DNA of 23,643 nucleotides, from NCBI GenBank assembly GCA_035528995.1, contig DATKXO010000198.1, forward strand, positions 1 to 23,643, read 5' to 3'. Shown here one piece after another: positions 8,208 through 15,264 of the stretch. The notes beneath the pieces were generated by a model. That model worked only from the letters and a program-made list of their open reading frames with translations. It searched no databases and was not told the DNA's origin. The stretch comes from DATKXO01 sp035528995 (lineage in GTDB: Bacteria > Planctomycetota > Phycisphaerae > UBA1845). The translations under genes and the position numbers were made by a program. The stretch's first letter is position 1, and every line of letters starts with the position of its first letter.

Positions 8208-9560
8208 ATGGCTAAGAAGAAGTACAGCGTTGTTTCTCTTTTCTCTGGAGCGATGGGCCTCGATCTTGGCCTTGAGCAGACGGAACGGTTTCGAGTTCTC
8301 GCCTGCGTCGAAGTTGAACCCGCCTTCTGCGACACAATTCGAGCGAACCAGCGAGCAGGCAATCTCTCCAAGCGGCTTAAGGTCTATCAGACCGACATCA
8401 ACGACCTTGATCCATCCACGCTGATGGACGAACTGGGCCTTAAACCGGGTGACCTTGACTTGCTGGCAGGGGGGCCGCCTTGTCAGTCCTTCAGCACCGC
8501 AGGACGCCGACGGACAACCCAAGACCCACGAGGAACCTTGCTCTGGCAGTTTCTCCGCTTCGTCGAAGTGATGAAACCCAAGTTCTTCTTGATAGAGAAC
8601 GTCCGAGGACTTATCTCCGCTGCCCTTAATCACCGGCCCATTGCTGAACGTCCCCACAAAGGTGGGCCTCCGCTCGCCGCTGACGAACAACCCGGTTCTG
8701 TCGTCCGTCGATTCTCCGATGATTTGCAGGGCATTCTTGACGCAGCCTACCACATGGACTGCTTTGAGGTGAATGCCGTCAACTATGGAGCACCGCAACT
8801 TCGAGAACGGGCGCTGTTCATCGGCAATCGCTACAACGCCGTAGTCAACTTCCCGGACCCGACCCACGGCGTCGAGGACGACCCCGACCGTGAGCAATCG
8901 CTATTCGCTGACCTTGAGACTCCGCTCACGCCATGGGCAACACTTCGGGAGGCTATCGGAGACCTCTCTGAGTCCGATCCTGTCATTATGGACTTCAGTC
9001 CCCGCAAGAAGAAGTATCTCAGCATGGTGCCTCCCGGTTCCAACTGGAGGAGTCTGCCTACCGATTTGCAGAAAGAGTCGATGGGGCGTGCTTGGTTCGC
9101 AAAAGGTGGGCGCTCGGGGTGGTGGAGACGCTTAACTTTCGATTTGCCTTGCCCTACGCTTGTCACAATGCCGAACCACGCAAGCACGTCCTTATGTCAT
9201 CCGACCGAGACTCGGGCATTGACCCTTCGTGAGTATGCTCACATTCAGGAGTTCCCAACTGACTGGCAAGTCTGCGGAACGCCCTCAGAGCAGTATGCTC
9301 AGATCGGCAATGCAGTCCCCGTCAGATTAGGGACGGTTGCTGGCGAGACAATTGCCGAACAGTTGCACGTGCTTCGCTCTCGCAAGTGGGTCGGTTATCC
9401 CAACAAACCTCAGGCATGCCGGATTATCTACGTCCAATCCCACGTCAGAACAAGGCAGTGGTTCAAATCGGGTGAGACCTTCGTTTGGGATGATGGCGGC
9501 AGCAACGGGAATGCTGCCTATTCCAGGCCCAAGACCAAGCGGCGCGCGCAGGCGCTATAG
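8208..9560 (+). CDS. DNA (cytosine-5) methyltransferase, type II R-M
   Basis: 450 residues with the ordered motifs of C5-methyltransferases. Motif I is FSGAMGLDLGLE (from residue 12); motif IV is GGPPCQSF with catalytic Cys92; motif VI is ENV (130-132); motif VIII is QLRER (197-201). The target-recognition region follows, then motif IX (RALTLREYAHIQEFP) and motif X (QIGNAVP, 365-371). About 79 residues follow motif X, longer than usual; this tail ends in a basic stretch (RPKTKRRAQAL). The enzyme transfers a methyl group from S-adenosylmethionine to C5 of cytosine in a specific site, protecting DNA from the partner nuclease; the site cannot be read from sequence. Its stop is followed at once by the ribosome site of the next gene, and a Vsr gene completes the unit. 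The gene is less GC-rich than its flanks, a sign of transfer. Confidence 0.95.
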   Translation: MAKKKYSVVSLFSGAMGLDLGLEQTERFRVLACVEVEPAFCDTIRANQRAGNLSKRLKVYQTDINDLDPSTLMDELGLKPGDLDLLAGGPPCQSFSTAGRRRTTQDPRGTLLWQFLRFVEVMKPKFFLIENVRGLISAALNHRPIAERPHKGGPPLAADEQPGSVVRRFSDDLQGILDAAYHMDCFEVNAVNYGAPQLRERALFIGNRYNAVVNFPDPTHGVEDDPDREQSLFADLETPLTPWATLREAIGDLSESDPVIMDFSPRKKKYLSMVPPGSNWRSLPTDLQKESMGRAWFAKGGRSGWWRRLTFDLPCPTLVTMPNHASTSLCHPTETRALTLREYAHIQEFPTDWQVCGTPSEQYAQIGNAVPVRLGTVAGETIAEQLHVLRSRKWVGYPNKPQACRIIYVQSHVRTRQWFKSGETFVWDDGGSNGNAAYSRPKTKRRAQAL

Positions 9561-9566
9561 AAGGAG
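9561..9566 (+). promoter_or_regulatory. Ribosome binding site of the restriction endonuclease gene
   Basis: AAGGAG begins at the base after the methyltransferase stop codon and lies 8 bases before ATG 9575. It decides that start over the GTG at 9566, which is part of the site itself, and shows close coupling of the two genes. Confidence 0.7.
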
Positions 9567-9574
9567 TGTCAAGC

Positions 9575-10555
9575 ATGGGCAGGGGACATCCCGGATTGCC
9601 AAGAGTCAGTGCCTACTCGATTTCCAAGACCGCCCTACTATCGGCGTTACAGGACATTGATAGCGACAACGATGCCAGGCAGCGTATTCTTACTATGGAA
9701 ACCGAGTTTCGGCAACGGATAACCCAGCACGTACAGTCCCTCCCGATGGCGAACGCTTCGTTTGCCAAGTTTAGAACGAGTCCGTTTGTCCTGCTGTTTC
9801 AGTGCCTGAAGAAGCAATACAAGCATATCTACGAAATCGAAGCCGATATTCTTCCCGCAAAGGTTTTCTCCTCGATGGAGACCTCTGCGGGGCGCATGGT
9901 CGAGGCCGTGGTCTTACCGATTTACTCCTGGGAATGCGTCGAGAGTAAAATGCACTCCACGGACTCAGTCCTTGATGGTCGTTCCAAGAAGCCCGGTGAG
10001 TTGCGCCTGGCGACCCTGAAGAGTGGGCCAATATGTCTAAACGATGAAATGAGTAAGGACATTGCGGAAGATATCATTGCCAACGCAGTAGGTTGGGCAC
10101 GAGAGGCGGCTGTTGACCAGATTGACTTCACCTACGGCGTCTTGTACGGAACAAAGAAGCAGTCGCATAAGAAGGACTGGCATATCCTGCGGAATATCTG
10201 CGAGAAGCTACGGGACGAAGCCATCGTCACCCCTGCAACTGGCAGGTGGAACTGCGCTTTCCAACTTGACGGCATAGACGTGGAGGTGACTGTCCGAGTT
10301 GGCTGCGAGTTGTGGGATTACATCGCTGACCGAGAGCATGGTTTCGTGGAGGTGTGTGTCGCTTTGATACGGGCATGCGTTACGCCCAGTGATGCTGACC
10401 CGAAGGATTACGAGTATACGATCTCCGACCTGCGGGACATCATTTCGCTTGATGTCGTTCCTGATGAGTTCAACGTGGGCATACTGCAACGAAGTCAACT
10501 TGAGTGGTTGTTCTTTGTTGCTCGGCACTTCTGCGACTCATTGAGAGACGGTTAG
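9575..10555 (+). CDS. Probable type II restriction endonuclease partner of the C5 methyltransferase
   Basis: 326 residues, no confident match by eye to a named enzyme. The call rests on place (between a C5 methyltransferase and vsr, start directly after the methyltransferase stop) and on a PD-(D/E)XK-like core. Glu110 lies in a helix (AGRMVEAVVLP), Asp134 in SVLDGR, and Lys149 in LATLKSGP. Several restriction enzymes have a similar K-S-G-P block after the core strand followed by an Asn a few residues on, as here (ICLND). The residue two before Lys149 is Thr147, where Glu, Asp or Gln is usual; Glu142 might substitute. Predicted action: double-strand cleavage of unmethylated sites. The C-terminal half (residues 180-326) has no motif I recognise. 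Low GC like its neighbours. Confidence 0.62.
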   Translation: MGRGHPGLPRVSAYSISKTALLSALQDIDSDNDARQRILTMETEFRQRITQHVQSLPMANASFAKFRTSPFVLLFQCLKKQYKHIYEIEADILPAKVFSSMETSAGRMVEAVVLPIYSWECVESKMHSTDSVLDGRSKKPGELRLATLKSGPICLNDEMSKDIAEDIIANAVGWAREAAVDQIDFTYGVLYGTKKQSHKKDWHILRNICEKLRDEAIVTPATGRWNCAFQLDGIDVEVTVRVGCELWDYIADREHGFVEVCVALIRACVTPSDADPKDYEYTISDLRDIISLDVVPDEFNVGILQRSQLEWLFFVARHFCDSLRDG

Positions 10556-10581
10556 GCGGGCGAGTTGTTCGGATAGTACGC

Positions 10582-11052
10582 ATGGAAACGGCGCTCCGCA
10601 AAAAGCTTCCAGGCGGTCAGTTTAAGAGCGTCTCGGCGAAGCGCTCTCGGGCGATGTCCGCCGTGAGGGGAAGCAACAACAAGACAACCGAGCGGCGTTG
10701 TCGGTCAGCGCTGGTGGGGGCAGGTATCAGGGGGTGGAGAGTGCGGCCGAAAGGCCTGATTGGAAACCCTGACTTCTTGTTTCCGGACTTACGCATCGCC
10801 TTGTTTGTCGATGGCTGCTTTTGGCATGGTTGCGAGCGATGCGGTCACATACCAAGGGCAAATCAATCATTTTGGAAGGCGAAGATCAAGCGCAACATCG
10901 AACGAGATGTGGAAACGACCAAACGACTTGAGCAGCATGGCTACAGAGTCATTCGCCTTTGGGAGCATGAGCTTAGGGACAACATCCACGCTTGCATCGC
11001 AAGGGTTGCCGCAGCTATTGGGGCAGAAAATGTGTCAGGAAGAATGTCGTGA
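10582..11052 (+). CDS. vsr: Very short patch repair endonuclease (Vsr)
   Basis: 156 residues from ATG 10582, the usual Vsr length. Open frame further upstream overlaps the nuclease gene, and no clear ribosome site marks any start. Family motifs in order are RSRAMSAVRGSNNKTTE, KGLIGNPDFLFPD (Asp64, the metal ligand position), LFVDGCFWHGC (Asp77, His82), then FWKAKIKRNIERD and the final VIRLWEHEL. Vsr nicks DNA 5' of the T in T:G mismatches that arise when 5-methylcytosine deaminates, so it repairs damage caused by the partner methyltransferase; its presence supports a C5 R-M unit. The last nine residues and the stop codon lie inside the first copy of the 409-bp repeat, so the natural C-terminus has probably been replaced by repeat-encoded residues. 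Confidence 0.9.
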   Translation: METALRKKLPGGQFKSVSAKRSRAMSAVRGSNNKTTERRCRSALVGAGIRGWRVRPKGLIGNPDFLFPDLRIALFVDGCFWHGCERCGHIPRANQSFWKAKIKRNIERDVETTKRLEQHGYRVIRLWEHELRDNIHACIARVAAAIGAENVSGRMS

Positions 11053-11082
11053 CCTCGCCGGCGGTTCCGGTGGAATCTGGGC

Positions 11083-11175
11083 ATGGGACGCCCACCACGC
11101 ATCAGGGAGCCGGGTCTAGCGTATCACGTCCTGAATCGGCGTGTGATGCGTCTGCCTCCGTTTCTCAAAGACGAC
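11083..11175 (+). pseudogene. Remnant of an IS200/REP-associated (Y1) transposase, copy 1
   Basis: The first 31 codons read MGRPPRIREPGLAYHVLNRR and then VMRLPPFLKDD. This is the N-terminal signature (PRI-x-x-PG-x-x-YHVLNR) of REP-associated tyrosine transposases. After KDD the similarity ends; the HUH motif (H-x-H) and catalytic Tyr region are absent, so most of the gene is deleted. The REP-like sequence 50 bp upstream agrees with this family's usual surroundings. Confidence 0.6.
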
Positions 11176-11338
11176 CACGGACGCCCCCCGCGGCTGATCG
11201 CCGCTGATCCCACGCCGAATCGCCCGCCGCCGACCCAAAAACAGCTCTGCACGCTCCCCGGAAGGACACCGCTTGCTTTGCGTGCTGGGTCACGTCCGCC
11301 GGCAACGAACTTGGCCCGTTCAGCGGCGTTCCCCAAAC

Positions 11339-11428
11339 CTACGGCTCAAGTCGCGTGTTGTATTGTCGGTGGGACTCCCTGGCGCGGTCGTCGTCGGGAA
11401 ACCGCTCCGACGCCGGATACGGGTAGCT
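11339..11428 (-). pseudogene. Duplicated 3' end of the UnbV gene
   Basis: Read on the minus strand, 29 codons and a TAG match the genuine C-terminus (SYPYPASERFPDDD... to TRLEP) with only two residue changes, Gly to Arg and Phe to Tyr. The frame is intact but there is no start or domain; it is a by-product of the 409-bp duplication. Confidence 0.85.
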
Positions 11429-11429
11429 G

Positions 11430-11838
11430 GAGTAGAAAAGGTGTCAGGAAGATTTTCTTGATCTCGCCGGCGGTTCGGGTGGAATCTGGGCATGGGGCGG
11501 CCGCCACGCATCACGGATCCGGGTCTTGCGCATCACGTCCTGAATCGGCCTGTGATGCGTCTGCCTCTGTTTTTCAAAGACGACCACGGACGCCCCCCCC
11601 GACTGATCGCCGCTGATCCCACGCCGAATCGGCCGCCGCGGACAAACAAACAGCTCTGCACGCTCCCCGGAAGGACACCGCTTCCTTTGCGTGGTGGGTG
11701 ACGTCCGCCGGCAACGAAGTTCACCCACTCAGCGGCGTTCCCCAGACCTACGGCTCGAGTCGCGTGTTGAATTGTCGGTGGGACTCCCTGGCGCCGTCGT
11801 CGTCGGGAAAACGCTCCGACGCCGGATACGGGTAGCTG
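11430..11838. repeat. 409-bp tandem repeat, copy 2
   Basis: Head-to-tail with copy 1 and no spacer. Its right part is the genuine 3' end of the UnbV gene (stop at 11748-11750). Its left part carries AGAAAAGGTGTCAGGAAGA and TTTTCT, whose outer arms AGAAAA/TTTTCT can pair. This version is closer to a clean palindromic element than the one inside vsr. Confidence 0.9.
11492..11584 (+). pseudogene. Remnant of an IS200/REP-associated (Y1) transposase, copy 2
   Basis: Same 31-codon remnant as at 11083, reading MGRPPRITDPGLAHHVLNRP and then VMRLPLFFKDD. The catalytic core is missing as in copy 1. LPLF is closer to the family consensus than the LPPF of copy 1. Confidence 0.6.
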
Positions 11839-14800
11839 CTCATCTTCGCAAACGGCAGCGGCTCCACCGTATCCGGTTCGGCCGTGTACAGGTCCATGTC
11901 CTTGCAGTAGGCGTGCGAGACCAGGATGAAGCTCCGAGCCTGCCCCGCGGCCACCGGCGGCAGCGCCCGGGCGTCGAACCGCAGTGCGATCTCATCGCCC
12001 GTGCCCAGAATCACGTACCGATCGTCGAACACCGACAGCAGCCCCTCGACCCGCCCGTACCGCGTGTACGCACCGCCCGGCATCTTGAACGACGACGTCG
12101 GCTCGATCGTGCCGTACGTGTAGATGGTCGGATGCCGGCCGTCGGGTGAGTATTCCAACGGGAAGCCCAGCCGCCGCAGGTCGGCCGACGCCATCGGCAC
12201 CGTGCGGATCGCAAAACCGTCGGTCCCGCGGTCGGCCGCGATGAACACCCGGTCGTAGTAGATCTCGAGGTTAGTCGTGATTCGCAGCACGCAGTCGCCG
12301 CCCGCCAGCTTGCCGGTGACGTCGATCGTGATCGTCCGCCCGATCCCGCCCGGAGCCCCGGCGTCGGGAACGATCGTCTCCCACACACCACCGGCGCCCC
12401 GCCGTTCGATCCTCATCGGCTCCCAGGTCACACCGGCCTGGGCCGCCGCGTACGTCGTCTGCGAGTAGGGGTACTCGATCGACCCGGTCAGGAACAGGTA
12501 CACCTTCCGTCCCGCCGGCAGGTCGCCCAGCCGGTCCGCGAAATCCAGCACCAGCGAGTGCGGGCGACAGAATCCGATGAACCGCCGATCGAGCTCCGGC
12601 TGATACGCGTACACCCGATCCACCGCGGCCAACTCGTCCACGCAGTCGCTGCCATCCGGCCCATACGCCCGAACCGGAAACACAGCCTCGGCCGGGCAAA
12701 GCAGCCGGTGCGTCGGCCGCGGCCCGGTAATGGCCAGCCGTTCATCGGGATAGACGGCCAACTCCGCCGGATGATCCACCGCCAGCAGTTCGAGTCGGTC
12801 GACGTACGCGACCTCCTCCATCGGCTCGCAGAGTCGAAGTTCGTAGAAGCCGTCCCGTGCAGCCAGTTGCTGCGGCCCAAGCCGAACGTGCTCCAGCACT
12901 TGCGGTTGGGCGTACTCGCCGGGCGCGACGTAGTACCCCAGCCCGCCCACACCGGCGAAGTCCCCCACGAACTCGAAATGCCGCCCGTCCCACGCGAACA
13001 GCACCGGACAACTCGACACCCGCCGCTCCATCTCGCGAATACTGTGCCGCGCCCCGGCCGCCAACTCACTCTCGCACTGCGTCACCCCGTCGGGCCAGGT
13101 AAACGCCACGTAGTCGGCCTTCGTCACGCCGTTCAACCCGAACACCAGCGGCCGCTGCGACTGGCTCAGCCCACCGTTAAGCCCGGTGTACATGATGACC
13201 TGACTGTGCACACCGCAGCGCACCTCGACGCGCGTCCCGAACCCGCTGGCCGGGCTGCGAGTCCGCTTGTCCTCCCCTCGGTGCCCGGTCGGTGAGATTG
13301 CCAGCCAGTTCGCCGGCGGCGTCAGCTTCGTGGGGATCACTTCGAGCGTACCGTCGGCGTCCGTAGTGACCCGCAGCAGGTCGGCCACGCCGTCTCCGGT
13401 GAAATCACCCACGTCCACCGCCACCGTTCCTTCGGTGATCGCCTCGGGCCACACGTTCGGCTTGACCACGAAGTGCCCCCGACCGTCGTTGAGCAAAGCG
13501 TGTCCCGCCCGCCCGAGGACGACGACGTCGAGATCGCCGTCCAGATCGACGTCGGCCACGCGCGTCTCGTACGTCTCGCCCCAGGTGGCCAGCGCCTCGA
13601 GACACCCGTCGAACTGCGGGCTCGGTTTTAAGAGTTCGGTTTCACCGGAGAGGTACAGCCGTCCTTTCGCGCCCCGTGTCGGTGAGATGAGCAGGTCCGG
13701 CCGACCGTCGTTGTTAAAATCCTGCAGGACGCCGCCCCCTGGCCCGAGAGCCGGTTCCGCCGTAATGCGCTCCTCGTGATATTTCCCCAGCCGATCGTTG
13801 AAGAACACACTGTCCGGCCCGCGTGCATGAAACACCACCAGATCGGTATCTCGATCCCCGTCGATGTCCGCCGGCGCAACCGCGTGGCTCGGTGTCTCCG
13901 GGCAGGCCACTCCCGCGCTCACCGCGATGTCCGTGAACGTCCCGTCGCCGTTGTTGTTCAGAAGCTGGTTCGGAGCCGGACCGGTGTCTGTGTCGGCACG
14001 CATGCTGTTGGAAACATAGATGTCCAGGTCCGCATCGTGGTCAGCATCGAGAAAAACGGCGGAGACCGTCGCGAGGTTCGGCCCACCGGTGCTCGTCCGG
14101 GCGGTCACGTCCTCGAACCTGCCGTCACCCAGACCGCGGAACAGGTGATTCGCCCCCGTGCAACTGACAAACAGATCAACCTTGTCGTCATTGTCGTAAT
14201 CACCGAATGCGCACGACGCCGGGACGCCGCTAACCGTCAGGTTGGCTCTCTCGCTGGCGTCGGCAAAGGTCCCATCCGCCTGCCCCAGCAGCAGGACCAC
14301 GCCGCGACCGACCTCCGTGGTGAGCAGAACGACCACAATGTCGAGATGACCGTCGCCGTTAACGTCGGCCATCGCCAGACCCGCGGCGAAGCCTGCCGGA
14401 ATGCCCGATTCCGGTACCGGCTGGTGACCCTTGAGGAACCCCCGCAACAACACCTTCGGACTGCCACCCGCCAGCTCCCCGCCGGCCACGTTCCGCACCG
14501 GCCCTCCCGGCATCGGCTCGACCACCGCCAGCGCCCCCAGCCGCCGGTACTGCGGCATGACCACCATCTCCGACAGCGTGGTCTCCCGCAGCCTGTTAAA
14601 CCGCTCGCGATGCGCCTTGGCCTCCTCCTCTTTGCCCTCCTGCCACGCCAGCCGCATCAGGTCGTAGTGCGCGCTGGCCAGTGCCGGGCTCTCCTTCACC
14701 GCCCGCTCCAACTCGGCCCGATACGGCTGCCCCAGGTGTGACTTCGTCCGAGCCAGCAGGTACCACGCCGCCGCGTCATGCGGCCGAAGCTCCACAACCC

Positions 14801-15224
14801 GTTGAAAGCACGGCAACGCCTGCTCGTCCCGCCCGCTGTACTGATGGGTGATCCCGCGGAAGTGCAATGCCCGGGCGTTGTCGGCCTCACGCTGCAACGC
14901 CTCATCCAGCAACTTCTCGCCCCGTTCGAGGTCGGCCTTGCCCGCCCGGTTGTACAGGGCGATGGCCAGATTCACGCGCCCCTCGACCGAATCCGGCGCC
15001 AGCCCCAGCGCCCGCTCGAACGCCTCCACCGCCCCCGCGTAGTCGTACTGCTCCATCAAGACTACGCCGCGGTTGGTCGCCTGAACCACCGGGTCGCTGA
15101 CGCGCCACGGGTCCTCACCCTTGCCTTCGGACTCACCGACCGCCGGCGACACCGACACCGCAACGATCGACAGAGCCGCCAGCCGACCCATGAACACACC
15201 ACCGATACGTCTGAACGTGCGCAC
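11748..15224 (-). CDS. Secreted TPR / FG-GAP / ASPIC-UnbV protein with long C-terminal domain
   Basis: 1158 residues from GTG 15224, chosen because AGGGAGG lies 8 bases before it; the frame allows a GTG 21 bases earlier that overlaps this site. Order of parts: a signal peptide (MGRLAALSIVAVSVSPAVG region); TPR repeats at about 45-165; seven calcium-binding FG-GAP/VCBS blades from about 287 to 610 (DVNGDGHLDIV, DYDNDDKVDLF, DADHDADLDIY, DIDGDRDTDLV, DFNNDGRPDLL, DVDLDGDLDVV, DFTGDGVADLL); an ASPIC/UnbV domain at about 655-715 (SGFGTRVEV ... VFGLNGV ... FTWPDG). About 430 residues that I do not recognise follow. Likely role: exported or surface propeller protein, ligand unknown. It is the last gene of the minus operon, 40 bp after the acyl-CoA synthetase. 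Its 3' end is duplicated downstream. Confidence 0.85.
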   Translation of the reverse strand: MRTFRRIGGVFMGRLAALSIVAVSVSPAVGESEGKGEDPWRVSDPVVQATNRGVVLMEQYDYAGAVEAFERALGLAPDSVEGRVNLAIALYNRAGKADLERGEKLLDEALQREADNARALHFRGITHQYSGRDEQALPCFQRVVELRPHDAAAWYLLARTKSHLGQPYRAELERAVKESPALASAHYDLMRLAWQEGKEEEAKAHRERFNRLRETTLSEMVVMPQYRRLGALAVVEPMPGGPVRNVAGGELAGGSPKVLLRGFLKGHQPVPESGIPAGFAAGLAMADVNGDGHLDIVVVLLTTEVGRGVVLLLGQADGTFADASERANLTVSGVPASCAFGDYDNDDKVDLFVSCTGANHLFRGLGDGRFEDVTARTSTGGPNLATVSAVFLDADHDADLDIYVSNSMRADTDTGPAPNQLLNNNGDGTFTDIAVSAGVACPETPSHAVAPADIDGDRDTDLVVFHARGPDSVFFNDRLGKYHEERITAEPALGPGGGVLQDFNNDGRPDLLISPTRGAKGRLYLSGETELLKPSPQFDGCLEALATWGETYETRVADVDLDGDLDVVVLGRAGHALLNDGRGHFVVKPNVWPEAITEGTVAVDVGDFTGDGVADLLRVTTDADGTLEVIPTKLTPPANWLAISPTGHRGEDKRTRSPASGFGTRVEVRCGVHSQVIMYTGLNGGLSQSQRPLVFGLNGVTKADYVAFTWPDGVTQCESELAAGARHSIREMERRVSSCPVLFAWDGRHFEFVGDFAGVGGLGYYVAPGEYAQPQVLEHVRLGPQQLAARDGFYELRLCEPMEEVAYVDRLELLAVDHPAELAVYPDERLAITGPRPTHRLLCPAEAVFPVRAYGPDGSDCVDELAAVDRVYAYQPELDRRFIGFCRPHSLVLDFADRLGDLPAGRKVYLFLTGSIEYPYSQTTYAAAQAGVTWEPMRIERRGAGGVWETIVPDAGAPGGIGRTITIDVTGKLAGGDCVLRITTNLEIYYDRVFIAADRGTDGFAIRTVPMASADLRRLGFPLEYSPDGRHPTIYTYGTIEPTSSFKMPGGAYTRYGRVEGLLSVFDDRYVILGTGDEIALRFDARALPPVAAGQARSFILVSHAYCKDMDLYTAEPDTVEPLPFAKMSSYPYPASERFPDDDGARESHRQFNTRLEP

Positions 15225-15232
15225 TACAAGCG

Positions 15233-15239
15233 CCTCCCT
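15233..15239 (-). promoter_or_regulatory. Ribosome binding site deciding the UnbV gene start
   Basis: AGGGAGG on the minus strand, 8 bases before GTG 15224; this favours the internal GTG over the upstream one. Confidence 0.6.
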
Positions 15240-15264
15240 TTTCACCGCAGCATCCGACCAGTTT

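Larger units (their letters stand above)
11021..11429. repeat. 409-bp tandem repeat, copy 1
   Basis: This segment matches the next 409 bases with a constant offset checked at five places (11032/11441, 11071/11480, 11083/11492, 11251/11660, 11412/11821). It begins inside the end of vsr and contains a REP-like motif (AGAAAATGTGTCAGGAAGA), a transposase start remnant at 11083, and a copy of the last 29 codons and stop of the UnbV gene (11428 to 11339, minus). The copies differ at scattered single bases but have no visible indels. Confidence 0.9.

Noticed and set aside
11083..11616. 177-residue open frame across the tandem repeat
   Set aside because: Only the first 31 codons resemble a transposase; the rest runs through the duplicated UnbV end and into copy 2 in an unrelated frame.
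13776..14741. 321-residue plus-strand frame inside the UnbV gene
   Set aside because: Arginine/histidine-rich shadow of the FG-GAP region on the other strand.
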